This document shows positions 1 to 7,556 of a DNA stretch of 64,000 bases, in pieces (within the stretch, counting starts at the first letter, position 1; every line of letters starts with the position of its first letter). The position numbers were made by a program, and so were the translations under genes. This DNA is from Candidatus Kaistia colombiensis (GTDB lineage: Bacteria > Pseudomonadota > Alphaproteobacteria > Rhizobiales > Kaistiaceae), in NCBI GenBank assembly GCA_029203105.1, contig CP119318.1, positions 201,001-265,000 of the forward strand, read 5' to 3'. The notes beneath the pieces are model-generated. The model had not been told where the DNA came from and made no database searches. It saw nothing but the letters and a program-made list of their open reading frames with translations.

Positions 1-469
1 CGCTGGCGGCAAGCGCGGGATCGGGGGGAATTGGCACCGTCTTCACCGTGCCGACGGTCGCCTCGGCCGGCGGCGGGATGGCGACCAGTCCGGCGACCTT
101 GCGCTCCTCTGCCGGCTTGGTGCGCGGCAGGGGCGTGCCGGCCATTGCCGCAGCGGCCGGCGCCGGCGCATCGACCGTCTCGGCGTTAACGCCGGGGCGA
201 CGGAGGGGTAACGGAGCACTGACAGCCGGGGGCTCGGCCGACGCCTCGGCGGCGACGGACGCTTCCGCCTTGGCCGGGACGGAAGCCGGCGTGACCCGAT
301 GCGGCTTCCGTTTGGCGGGCTTGCGCTCGGAGGTCTGATTGACCTTCGGAATCACCTTCTGGAACAGCTCGTCAGCCGTGATAGCGCGCGCCTCGAACGG
401 CGTGGCGGCGACGAGCAGGGCGGCCAGAAGCCCCCCTGCCCCCAAAGTCAGGACCCGCAATCGTGCCAT
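1..469 (-). CDS. Secreted Ala/Pro-rich protein, N-terminal part (runs off window)
   Basis: An open frame on the minus strand starts with ATG at 469 and has no stop before the window edge, so only about 156 N-terminal residues are visible. The first ~29 residues form a signal peptide (MARLRV, a Leu/Ala-rich core, then FEARA as a plausible cleavage site), so the product is probably exported. The rest is low-complexity and rich in Ala, Pro, Lys and Arg, with short motifs such as PLPRTKP and IPPPAEA, typical of a linker before a periplasmic or cell-wall domain. The functional domain would lie beyond position 1. An extensin-like or peptidoglycan-associated protein is possible, but nothing visible decides it. 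Confidence 0.6.
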   Translation of the reverse strand, partial: MARLRVLTLGAGGLLAALLVAATPFEARAITADELFQKVIPKVNQTSERKPAKRKPHRVTPASVPAKAEASVAAEASAEPPAVSAPLPLRRPGVNAETVDAPAPAAAAMAGTPLPRTKPAEERKVAGLVAIPPPAEATVGTVKTVPIPPDPALAAS

Positions 470-580
470 CGCCGTCCCCGTCCGCTTGGTGATCAACATC
501 CGCCTCTCGTCAAAACCTGACGATAAGCAACGCAATCCAACAGCGTTCCGTTCCGGCCGGCGTCGCGGACCGCCTTCGCC

Positions 581-1519
581 CTACCAGACGAAGGCCTCCG
601 TTTCCTCGCGCCGACCGACCAGCATCGCATCCGCCACGAGACGCAGCGGCGCGCCATCGACATCGCTCTCGCCCGACGCCAGCAGCTTGGCGAAATGGGC
701 GTAGATGCGCTGATATTCCTCGCTCGGCGCCTCGACAGCGAGCTTGCCGTCGACGTCAAGCGCCGCGCCGCCCTTGTAGAGGCGCAGCTTGTGGCCGGCG
801 GCCGTCTCGATCGTCATGTGCCACTTCTCGTCGCCCTGCTCGCGCCAGTCGAAATCGGCGGTGAGCGCCGGCTGCGACGCCGCCGCGCTGCCGAAGACGA
901 GCTTGGCCGCGATCGGCGTCTGCCGATTGGCCGGATAGGTCAGGCTGGCCGACTTCACGAAGGGCGCGAAGGGCAGGATCTTGACGAAGATCGACAGCGC
1001 GTTGATGCCGGGATCGAAGACGCCGAAGCCGCCCGGCTCCCAGATCCACTCCTGGCCCGGATGCCACTTCTTGACGTCCTCGCGCCACTCGATCTTGACC
1101 GAGCCAACGCCGTGCCTGGCGAGCAGCGCCTTGGCCTCGTCGACGGCCGGGTTGAACTGCGAATGCCAGGTGGCGAACAGGACCTTGCCCTTCGCGGCAG
1201 CGAATGCCTTCAGGTCCTCGAATTCAGCGAGCGTCGCCGCCGGCGGCTTTTCCAGCAGCACATGCTTGCCGGCCTCGAGCGCCTCGCGGGCGATGGTGTG
1301 GCGGACGTCCGGCGGCGTGTTGACCGAGACGATCCCGATCTCCGGCATCGCCGCATAGAGCTCGGCCGCCGTCTTGAAGCTCGGAACCCCGTTGTGGCTC
1401 AGGCCGCGCTGGCTGACGACCGCCGCGACCTCGAAATCGTCGCCCTTGTCGATCACCGGCAGGTGCTGGTCCTGCGTGATCTTGCCGAGCCCGATGATCG
1501 CGATTTTATGCTTGGCCAT
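581..1519 (-). CDS. Gfo/Idh/MocA oxidoreductase, probable D-galactose 1-dehydrogenase
   Basis: A 312-residue NAD(P)-dependent sugar dehydrogenase of the Gfo/Idh/MocA family. The Rossmann nucleotide loop GLGKI lies at residues 10-14, the family EKP motif at 90-92 (Lys91 catalytic by family rule), and an alpha/beta substrate domain follows. Length and the EKPPAAT stretch resemble bacterial D-galactose 1-dehydrogenases, which oxidise galactose to galactonolactone in the De Ley-Doudoroff route. That substrate is inferred; L-arabinose or another aldose is possible. The gene stands alone, 92 bp from the next gene. A galactonate-dehydratase-family gene at 37.8-39.0 kb could act later in the same pathway. 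Confidence 0.75.
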   Translation of the reverse strand: MAKHKIAIIGLGKITQDQHLPVIDKGDDFEVAAVVSQRGLSHNGVPSFKTAAELYAAMPEIGIVSVNTPPDVRHTIAREALEAGKHVLLEKPPAATLAEFEDLKAFAAAKGKVLFATWHSQFNPAVDEAKALLARHGVGSVKIEWREDVKKWHPGQEWIWEPGGFGVFDPGINALSIFVKILPFAPFVKSASLTYPANRQTPIAAKLVFGSAAASQPALTADFDWREQGDEKWHMTIETAAGHKLRLYKGGAALDVDGKLAVEAPSEEYQRIYAHFAKLLASGESDVDGAPLRLVADAMLVGRREETEAFVW

Positions 1520-1611
1520 GTATTCCGTCCCGATATTGCTCTTGAAGGTGTTTGGATCTTTCGCTCGCGATCCAGCCCGATGCCGGGCCGGATCGAAAAA
1601 ACCGAGCGCCG

Positions 1612-2094
1612 CTAGGTTGTTGCTTCGCCCTCGCCGAGGCGCCGGATGAAGATCGCCAGCTGGTGCGCGCCGACGCCGCGTTCGACCTCGGTCCAGCCGC
1701 GCCTCGCGTAATAGGCGCTCTTGTCCGGCACGGCGCAGAGATAGATGCGGTCGAAGCCGAGTGCGCGGGCTTCCGCGACGATCCGCTCCGACAGCGCCTC
1801 GCCCATGCCGCGCATGCGCTCCTCCGGCTCGACCCAGAGCGCCGCCAGCCAGGGCGTATATTGCGGGCGCTCGTCGACATCGCTGTCGATCAGCAGCGCC
1901 GAACCGACGAAATCGTCGCCTCGGTGCGCGACGACGCCGAGCGGCACCCTATCGGTCTTGAAGTCGCGCAGATGCCCCAGCAGCGTCGCCAGCGGTTCGC
2001 CCGCCTCCCGCCACCAGGCATGCCACATGCGGTCGGCAACCGTGCCGATGAATTCGGACCGCGCGGCGAGATTGGAGATCGTTACGTCGCTCAC
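1612..2094 (-). CDS. GNAT-family N-acetyltransferase
   Basis: A 160-residue cytoplasmic protein with the GNAT fold. The acetyl-CoA binding region is the VEPEERMRGMGEAL stretch, a variant of the R/Q-x-x-G-x-G/A loop, followed by a C-terminal SAYYARRGW segment usual for this family. The start is GTG at 2094, overlapping the stop of the upstream patatin gene, so the two are translationally coupled. It is the last gene of a three-gene operon with 3-hydroxybutyrate dehydrogenase and patatin. The acceptor substrate cannot be told from sequence. Confidence 0.85.
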   Translation of the reverse strand: MSDVTISNLAARSEFIGTVADRMWHAWWREAGEPLATLLGHLRDFKTDRVPLGVVAHRGDDFVGSALLIDSDVDERPQYTPWLAALWVEPEERMRGMGEALSERIVAEARALGFDRIYLCAVPDKSAYYARRGWTEVERGVGAHQLAIFIRRLGEGEATT

Positions 2095-3119
2095 TGGAAC
2101 TGTGCCCCCAGATCCACGGTATCACGCACGCCAATATCGGCAAAATGCGCCTGAAGCCAATCCCCGGCGACCTCGCGACCGGCCGCATGCAACTCCTCGA
2201 AGAAGGCGCGCGACGTATCGAACTTGGTCGAAGCGCTGAAATTCTCCAGTGCCTTGCCGGCATCGACGCGATGGACGCGATTGTGCCGATAGTGGCCGGG
2301 GTCGAGCCGGCCCTGGTCGAGCATCCGGTTGACGAAGTCGATGGCGCGGATTTCGCGCAGGAGCGACGCGTTGAAGGTGATCTCGCTCATCCGCTCCAGG
2401 ATTTCCTTGGCCGAGGTCGGGACCGCATTTCGCTCGATCGGGTTGATCTGGACCAACAGGATGTCGGATGTCTTCGTCTCGGTGAAGAACGGGAACAGGG
2501 CCGGATTGCCGGTGAAGCCGCCGTCCCAGTAGGGCTCGCCGTCAACTTCGACCGTCTGGAACAGATAGGGCAGGCAGGCCGACGCCAAGACCGCGTCGGC
2601 GGTGATGGCGCCATCCGAGAATACCTTGATCTTGCCGGTCTTCACCGCCGTCGCCGAGATGAACAGTCTCGGCGCGGCGCAGGCCCGCACCTTCTCGAAA
2701 TCGACCATCTCGACGACGATCTCGCGCAGCGGGTTGATGTTCATCGGGTTGAACCCGTAGGGCGACGAGAAATTCGTCATCGCCTCGATCATCCGGAAAG
2801 GCTGCATCGCCGGCATCCGCCAGGAGCCCATCCACGCGCCGATGAAATCGCGGGCCGAGGCACCGGCTCGGCCCGCGGCGCTGACCCGCATCCAGAACTC
2901 CCGCAAGCGGTCGCGGGCGCCCGCAGCGCCGTCGCGCGCCATGCCGTCGGCAAGCGCGACGGCGTTCAACGCGCCGGCGCTGGTGCCGGAGATTCCCTCG
3001 AAGCAGAGCCGACCGTCTTCGAGCAGCTTGTCCAGCACGCCCCAGGTGAAGGCGCCGTGCGCACCGCCGCCCTGCAGGCCGAGATTGATGATTTTCTGCC
3101 CAGCGGCCGGAGCGCTCAT
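2091..3119 (-). CDS. Patatin-like phospholipase family protein
   Basis: A 342-residue patatin-family serine hydrolase using a Ser-Asp dyad. The oxyanion-hole motif GGGAHG is at about residues 17-22, the nucleophile elbow GTSAG at 45-49 (Ser47), and the catalytic Asp in the DGG motif at 199-201. All key residues are present. No signal peptide is seen, so it probably acts on cytosolic or inner-membrane lipid, or on a polyhydroxyalkanoate-related substrate. The ATG at 3119 overlaps the TGA of the upstream 3-hydroxybutyrate dehydrogenase in an ATGA arrangement, and its own stop overlaps the GNAT start. The pairing with a ketone-body/PHB enzyme is common in alphaproteobacteria. Confidence 0.9.
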   Translation of the reverse strand: MSAPAAGQKIINLGLQGGGAHGAFTWGVLDKLLEDGRLCFEGISGTSAGALNAVALADGMARDGAAGARDRLREFWMRVSAAGRAGASARDFIGAWMGSWRMPAMQPFRMIEAMTNFSSPYGFNPMNINPLREIVVEMVDFEKVRACAAPRLFISATAVKTGKIKVFSDGAITADAVLASACLPYLFQTVEVDGEPYWDGGFTGNPALFPFFTETKTSDILLVQINPIERNAVPTSAKEILERMSEITFNASLLREIRAIDFVNRMLDQGRLDPGHYRHNRVHRVDAGKALENFSASTKFDTSRAFFEELHAAGREVAGDWLQAHFADIGVRDTVDLGAQFQ

Positions 3120-3913
3120 GCCGCCGTCCAGCCACCGTCGATCGACTGCAGCGAACCGGTGATGCTGCGCGCGCTGTTCGTCGTCAGGAACAGCGCCAGC
3201 GCCGCCACCTCCTCGACTTTGACGAATTCCTTCGTCGGCTGCGCCGCGAGGATGACGTCCTTCTTCACCTGCTCCTCGGTCATGCCGCGCGCCTTGGCCG
3301 TATCGGGGATCTGTCGTTCGACCAGCGGCGTCCAGACATAGCCCGGGCAGATCGCGTTGACGGTGATGCCATGCTCGGCGGTTTCCAGCGCCACGGTCTT
3401 GGTGATGCCGGCAATGCCGTGCTTCGCCGCCACATAGGCGACCTTGAAGGGCGAAGCGACCAATGCATGCGCCGAAGCGGTCGAAATGATGCGGCCCCAG
3501 CCCTTCTGCCGCATCGCCGGCAGGGCGAGGCGGATGGCATGGAACGCCGCCGACAGGTTGAGCGCGATGATCAGGTTCCACTTGTCGACGGGAAACTCGT
3601 CGATCGGTGCGACATGCTGCATGCCGGCATTGTTGACCAGCACGTCGACGGCGCCGAATTCCTTCTCGACATCGCCGATCATCGCCGCGATCTCGTCTTC
3701 CCGCGTCATGTCGGCGGCGGAATAGCGGACCTCGACGCCGAACTCGGCCGCCAGGTCGGCGCGCAGCTTCTCGATCGCAACCGGATCGCCGAAGCCGTTC
3801 AGCACGACATGCGCGCCGGCGCCGGCCATCGCCCGCGCCATGCCGAGGCCGATGCCGGATGTCGATCCTGTCACCAGCGCGACCTTGTCCTTGAGATGAC
3901 CGTCCTTCGCCAT
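3116..3913 (-). CDS. bdhA: 3-hydroxybutyrate dehydrogenase (SDR)
   Basis: A 265-residue classical short-chain dehydrogenase that interconverts D-3-hydroxybutyrate and acetoacetate with NAD. The cofactor motif TGSTSGIG is at residues 15-22, NNAG at 94-97, and the catalytic Ser147, Tyr160 and Lys164 are in place. NNAGMQHVAPI and the VERQI segment are characteristic of 3-hydroxybutyrate dehydrogenases rather than general SDRs. The start at 3913 is chosen because GGAGA lies 7 nt upstream; an in-frame start at 3958 lacks such a site. It is first in an operon with patatin and GNAT and divergent from zur across 182 bp. Confidence 0.9.
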   Translation of the reverse strand: MAKDGHLKDKVALVTGSTSGIGLGMARAMAGAGAHVVLNGFGDPVAIEKLRADLAAEFGVEVRYSAADMTREDEIAAMIGDVEKEFGAVDVLVNNAGMQHVAPIDEFPVDKWNLIIALNLSAAFHAIRLALPAMRQKGWGRIISTASAHALVASPFKVAYVAAKHGIAGITKTVALETAEHGITVNAICPGYVWTPLVERQIPDTAKARGMTEEQVKKDVILAAQPTKEFVKVEEVAALALFLTTNSARSITGSLQSIDGGWTAA

Positions 3914-4095
3914 GAATTCGTCTCCGCGATGAATGATAAGGGGTGAGAACCGAGCCAATCGACCATATATTGCAGCGCAACAGCAAGGGAAGGCGCCGCC
4001 GATGTTGCGCCCTGCTCGGTCTTGCAGGCGATCCGTGCTAGAACGCGGCGCAACAGACCCTCAACGGCTCCCTTGGCCACGCGCATGAGGATTGG

Positions 4096-4623
4096 ATGAC
4101 GAGCGGAGCGAAGCACGGAACCGACGAGATCATGCTGGAACATCGCGACCATGACCACGACCATTGCGCGCGCGATGCCATCGCCCATGCCGAGGCGATT
4201 TCCGCGGCCGAGGGGCTGCGCTTCACCGAGCAGCGCCGCAAGGTGCTGGCAGCCCTTGCCGAAAGCCATGTCCCCGCCAGTGCCTATGACGTGATCGACC
4301 GGCTCGCCGCCGACGGGCCGCGCCCGGCGCCGGTCTCCGTCTACCGCGCGCTCGAATTCCTGGTCGAGCATGGCTTCGCGCACCGCATCGAGAGCCGCAA
4401 CGCCTATATCGCCTGCTCGCGCGGGTCCGAGGGGCACGACAAGCCTGGCCATGGCGCGGCGACCGTATTCCTGCTCTGCGAAAACTGCGGCGCCGCCGGC
4501 GAGGCCTCTTCCGCCGCGCTGACCGAGGCGCTCGCCGCTGTGACGCAGGCGGCCGGCTTTGCCCCGAGCGCACCGATCATCGAAATCCGCGGCCTTTGTG
4601 CCCGCTGCCGCAAGGCAGGGTAG
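4096..4623 (+). CDS. zur: Fur-family zinc uptake regulator
   Basis: A 175-residue Fur-superfamily repressor that in its family senses zinc and shuts off zinc uptake genes. The N-terminus is His/Asp-rich (HRDHDHDHC), a usual feature of alphaproteobacterial Zur. A winged helix follows (GLRFTEQRRKVL and VSVYRALEFL). The dimerisation domain has the structural zinc cysteines in CENCG and in the C-terminal CARC. AGGA lies 5 nt before the ATG. No znuABC gene is adjacent, so its targets are elsewhere. Fur or Irr is less likely because of the paired CxxC motifs and the overall match to Zur. Confidence 0.85.
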   Translation: MTSGAKHGTDEIMLEHRDHDHDHCARDAIAHAEAISAAEGLRFTEQRRKVLAALAESHVPASAYDVIDRLAADGPRPAPVSVYRALEFLVEHGFAHRIESRNAYIACSRGSEGHDKPGHGAATVFLLCENCGAAGEASSAALTEALAAVTQAAGFAPSAPIIEIRGLCARCRKAG

Positions 4624-4666
4624 CGGCATGAGATACGGGCTGATGTCTCCCGATATCGTGCCCCTG

Positions 4667-4788
4667 CACCTCTCCCTGAGGGAGAGGTCGACGACGAAGT
4701 CGGCGGGTGAGGGTTTACGCCCTCTCCGGAAACGCCGTAAACCCTCACCCGGCCCTGTCGGGCCGACCTCTCCCTCAGGGAGAGGTGA
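4667..4788. repeat. Palindromic intergenic repeat, type A, copy 1
   Basis: A 122-bp element bounded by two copies of the hairpin CCTCTCCCTGAGGGAGAGG or its variant. Inside, GGGTGAGGGTTTA on one side pairs with TAAACCCTCACCC on the other, so the whole unit can fold into a long cruciform with terminal hairpins. Closely similar copies occur at 27870, 44776 and 60887. This copy lies between zur and ispG and ends 5 bp before the ispG start codon. Confidence 0.9.
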
Positions 4789-4793
4789 AAGTC

Positions 4794-6095
4794 ATGACTG
4801 AGCCCGCCATGAACGCTTGCGCCGATCTGCCCTCCGAAACCATCGCCGGCCCGCTGCCGCGCCGCCGCGCCATGGCCGTCCGCGTCGGCAAAGTGCTGGT
4901 CGGCGGCAATGCGCCGGTCGTCGTGCAATCGATGACCAATACCGACACCGCCGACATCGACGCGACGGTCGCGCAGGTTGCGGCGCTCGCTCGCGCCGGC
5001 TCGGAACTGGTCCGCATCACCGTCGACCGCGACGAGGCGGCGGCCGCCGTGCCGTTCATCAAGGAGAAGCTGCTCGCCAGGCGCATCAACGTGCCGCTGA
5101 TCGGCGACTTCCACTATATCGGCCACAAGCTCCTGACCGATCACCCGGCCTGCGCCGAGGCGCTCGACAAATACCGCATCAACCCCGGCAATGTCGGATT
5201 CGGCGAGAAGCGCGACCGCCAGTTCGCGACGCTGATCGAGCTGGCGATCAAATACGACAAGCCGGTGCGCATCGGCGTCAACTGGGGCTCGCTCGACCAG
5301 GACCTCTTGACCCGGCTGATGGACGAGAACGCCGCCTCCGCGACGCCGATCTCGGCCGCCGCGGTGATGCGCGAGGCGATCTGCCAGTCGGCCATTCTCT
5401 CCGCCAAGCTGGCCGAGAGCATCGGCCTGCCGCGCGACAAGATCATTCTCTCGGCCAAGGTTTCGAACGTGCAGGACCTGATCGCCGTCTATCGCGATCT
5501 CGCCCGCCGCTCCGACCATTGCCTGCATCTCGGCCTGACCGAGGCCGGCATGGGCACCAAGGGCATCGTCGCCTCCTCCGCCGCCATGGGCATCCTGCTG
5601 CAGGAGGGCATCGGCGATACCATTCGCGTGTCGCTGACGCCGGAGCCGAACGGCGACCGTACCCGCGAGGTGCAGGTGGCGCAGGAACTCCTGCAGACCA
5701 TGGGGTTCCGCGCCTTCCTGCCGATCGTCGCCGCCTGCCCCGGCTGCGGCCGCACCACCTCGACCGTGTTCCAGGAACTGGCGAGCCGCATCCAGGAGGA
5801 CATCCGCACCTCGATGCCGCAATGGCGCGAGCGCTATCCCGGGGTCGAGGCGCTGAAGGTCGCGGTGATGGGCTGCATCGTCAACGGCCCGGGCGAATCG
5901 AAGCACGCCGACATCGGCATTTCGCTGCCCGGCACCGGCGAGACCCCGGCGGCACCGGTCTTCATCGACGGCAAGAAGGCGGTGACGCTGCGCGGCCCGC
6001 AGATCGCCGACGACTTCCGCAAGCTGGTCGACGACTACATCGAGAAGCGGTTCGGAACCGGCCACAAGGCCCTGTCGCCGGAAGCGGCGGAGTAA
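4794..6095 (+). CDS. ispG: 4-hydroxy-3-methylbut-2-en-1-yl diphosphate synthase
   Basis: A 433-residue enzyme of the MEP isoprenoid pathway. It reductively converts MEcPP to HMBPP using a [4Fe-4S] cluster. The cluster ligands are Cys315 and Cys318 (CPGCG) and Cys361 (MGCIVNGPGE). The N-terminal TIM barrel carries VVVQSMTNTDT and the NPGNVG segment. It is longer than the ~370-residue E. coli enzyme, as usual in alphaproteobacteria. The start at 4794 is preferred because AGAGGTGA lies just upstream, although that ribosome-binding site is the end of a palindromic repeat. The next in-frame Met at 4809 has no clear site. Farnesyl diphosphate synthase, from the same pathway, is 1.5 kb downstream. 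Confidence 0.95.
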   Translation: MTEPAMNACADLPSETIAGPLPRRRAMAVRVGKVLVGGNAPVVVQSMTNTDTADIDATVAQVAALARAGSELVRITVDRDEAAAAVPFIKEKLLARRINVPLIGDFHYIGHKLLTDHPACAEALDKYRINPGNVGFGEKRDRQFATLIELAIKYDKPVRIGVNWGSLDQDLLTRLMDENAASATPISAAAVMREAICQSAILSAKLAESIGLPRDKIILSAKVSNVQDLIAVYRDLARRSDHCLHLGLTEAGMGTKGIVASSAAMGILLQEGIGDTIRVSLTPEPNGDRTREVQVAQELLQTMGFRAFLPIVAACPGCGRTTSTVFQELASRIQEDIRTSMPQWRERYPGVEALKVAVMGCIVNGPGESKHADIGISLPGTGETPAAPVFIDGKKAVTLRGPQIADDFRKLVDDYIEKRFGTGHKALSPEAAE

Positions 6096-6098
6096 GGC

Positions 6099-6150
6099 AC
6101 CCCTCCCCGAAAACGCCAAGGCGTTTTCGACCCTCCCTCAAGGGGAGGGT
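6099..6150. repeat. Palindromic repeat, type B, copy 1 (left flank of DUF559 gene)
   Basis: The module reads CCCCTCCCC, then a perfect hairpin (6108-6117 pairing with 6120-6129, AA loop), then ACCCTCCCTCAAGGGGAGGG and GTTCA. The same module in the opposite orientation lies at 6588-6640. The hairpin directly after ispG may also terminate its transcript, although no T-run follows. The right end of the repeat encodes the last residues and stop of the convergent DUF559 gene. Confidence 0.8.
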
Positions 6151-6521
6151 TCAGAGGGAGAGGCTAGTTCCGATGCTTCGACGATCACCCTGTAGACAGC
6201 GTCGATGTTCTGCATCACGTCGAGATTGGTGAGGCGCAGGACACGGAAGCCTCGCGCTTCGAGCCATGCGGTACGTCCTGCGTCGGCGACCATCGCTGCC
6301 TCAGCGAAATGCTGGCTTCCGTCGATCTCGACGATCAGGCGACGTTCGGCACAGAGAAAATCGACGATGAACGGGCCGATCGGAACCTGGCGGCGGAATT
6401 TCAGGCCATCTACACCACGAGCCCGCAGTCGCAACCAGAGCCGAAATTCCGCTTCCGTCATGTTCCGGCGCATGGTGCGGGCAAAGCCAAGCTGACGCGG
6501 ATCTGCGGTACGCCGGCTCAC
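6138..6521 (-). CDS. DUF559 endonuclease-fold protein
   Basis: A 127-residue DUF559 protein, a small relative of the Vsr/restriction-endonuclease-like fold. Diagnostic segments are MTEAEFRLWLRLRAR, the FIVDFLCAERRLIVEIDG core (Asp and Glu metal-binding candidates) and RVLRLTNLDV. The start is GTG at 6521 with GGGAGG 5 nt upstream. The C-terminus (PSEPSP) and stop lie inside a type B palindromic repeat, and a second inverted copy sits about 67 bp before the start. The gene is therefore bracketed by matching inverted repeats like a tiny mobile unit. Biochemical activity of DUF559 proteins is not firmly established. Confidence 0.85.
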   Translation of the reverse strand: MSRRTADPRQLGFARTMRRNMTEAEFRLWLRLRARGVDGLKFRRQVPIGPFIVDFLCAERRLIVEIDGSQHFAEAAMVADAGRTAWLEARGFRVLRLTNLDVMQNIDAVYRVIVEASELASPSEPSP

Positions 6522-6587
6522 TACAGCCTCCCTACATCATCCTCCCAGCCTCGCCGCATTACAGCGCTTCAGCAAGCTCCGCTTGAA

Positions 6588-6640
6588 CCCTCCCCTCGAG
6601 GGAGGGTCAAAACGGGCGAAGACCGTTTTGGGGAGGGGCC
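6588..6640. repeat. Palindromic repeat, type B, copy 2 (right flank of DUF559 gene)
   Basis: The reverse complement of this segment matches the copy at 6099-6150 module for module: CCCCTCCCC, a hairpin with AAAACGG and CCGTTTT arms (6610-6630), then ACCCTCCCTCGAGGGGAGGG and GTTCA. The hairpin loops differ but the arms and outer blocks are conserved. The GTTCA ends of both copies point inward toward the DUF559 gene, so the pair has the symmetry of terminal inverted repeats. Confidence 0.8.
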
Positions 6641-6726
6641 AGTCTGAGCGGCGCCGCTCTCCCCGTTTACGGGTGCTTCCGTAACGATTAGATCTTTCTC
6701 TCCCGCTTGTTCGACGAGGATCGATC

Positions 6727-7524
6727 GTGATCAACATCCTGCCGATGCGCCTGTTGTTTGCCCTCGCCGTTCTGGCGGCCCCGAGCCTGGCGCTCGCGCG
6801 TCCGCTCGACGGCTCGGTCACCTATCGCGAGCGTATCGCGCTCGACCCGAAGGCGGCCGTCACCGTCAGCCTCGTCGACGTCTCGCATGCCGACCGGCCG
6901 GCCAAGCTGATCGCCAAGCAGCGTATCCGCCCGCGTGGCCGCCAGGTGCCGATCGATTTCCGCCTGCATTACGCGCCGGCCCGCATCAAGCCGGGCCACC
7001 ACTACCAGTTGCAGGCCCGGATCGACCGCGGCGACGATCTGCTGTTCATCAACAAGGACGCCATTCCCATCGATCCGCTGGCGACCAAGGGGCCGGTGAC
7101 GATTCTGGTCCAGCAGGTCCCCGATACCGACGAACCTGCTGCCAAGGTCAAGAGCAAGGCCGTCACGCCTCCGGGCCCGGCTGCGTCCCTGAAGAATACC
7201 GAATGGCTGGCCGAGGATATCGGCGGCGGCAGCGTGCTCGACATCGTGCAATCGACGCTCGTCATTGGCGAGGGCGGCAGGATCTCCGGATCCGGCGGCT
7301 GCAACCGCTATTTCGGCACGGCCATCGTCCAGGGCGGCAAGATCAAGATCGGGCCGCTCGGCGCGACGCAGATGGCCTGCGTGCCGGCGCAGATGGAGCA
7401 GGAACGGAAGTTCCTCGACGCGCTTGGCGCCACCAAGGGCTTCCGCCTCGACGACGGCAAGCTGACCCTGCTCGACGCCAGCGGCAAGCCGCTGATGCGG
7501 CTGGTCAAGAACACCAAAGTCTGA
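6727..7524 (+). CDS. Secreted YbaY-like and META domain protein
   Basis: A 265-residue exported protein of two domains. Residues 1-24 form a signal peptide (hydrophobic LLFALAVLAAP, then LALARP). Residues ~25-135 match the YbaY type (GSVTYRERIALDPKAAVTVSL and IDFRLHYAPARI). Residues ~155-262 are a META/HslJ-like domain with NTEWLAEDIGG and SGSGGCNRYFG. There is no lipobox Cys, so it is probably periplasmic and soluble. META domains occur in proteins linked to envelope stress, but the exact role is unknown. It is convergent with ispA across a GC-rich hairpin. Confidence 0.8.
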   Translation: MINILPMRLLFALAVLAAPSLALARPLDGSVTYRERIALDPKAAVTVSLVDVSHADRPAKLIAKQRIRPRGRQVPIDFRLHYAPARIKPGHHYQLQARIDRGDDLLFINKDAIPIDPLATKGPVTILVQQVPDTDEPAAKVKSKAVTPPGPAASLKNTEWLAEDIGGGSVLDIVQSTLVIGEGGRISGSGGCNRYFGTAIVQGGKIKIGPLGATQMACVPAQMEQERKFLDALGATKGFRLDDGKLTLLDASGKPLMRLVKNTKV

Positions 7525-7529
7525 CGCGA

Positions 7530-7550
7530 GGGGCCGGCACCGCCGGCCCC
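7530..7550. terminator. GC-rich stem-loop between convergent genes
   Basis: GGGGCCGGC (7530-7538) and GCCGGCCCC (7542-7550) form a perfect 9-bp stem with a 3-nt loop between the ends of the YbaY/META gene and ispA. No T-run follows on either strand, so termination efficiency is uncertain. Confidence 0.55.
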
Positions 7551-7556
7551 TGCCGC

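Noticed and set aside
2091..3986. A fused dehydrogenase-patatin protein suggested by a continuous open frame
   Set aside because: The N-terminal part is out of frame with the real 3-hydroxybutyrate dehydrogenase; patatin has its own ATG overlapping the upstream stop.
4404..6119. 571-codon minus-strand open frame opposite zur and ispG
   Set aside because: Spans two conserved genes and a repeat; its translation has no domain and runs through the palindromic element.
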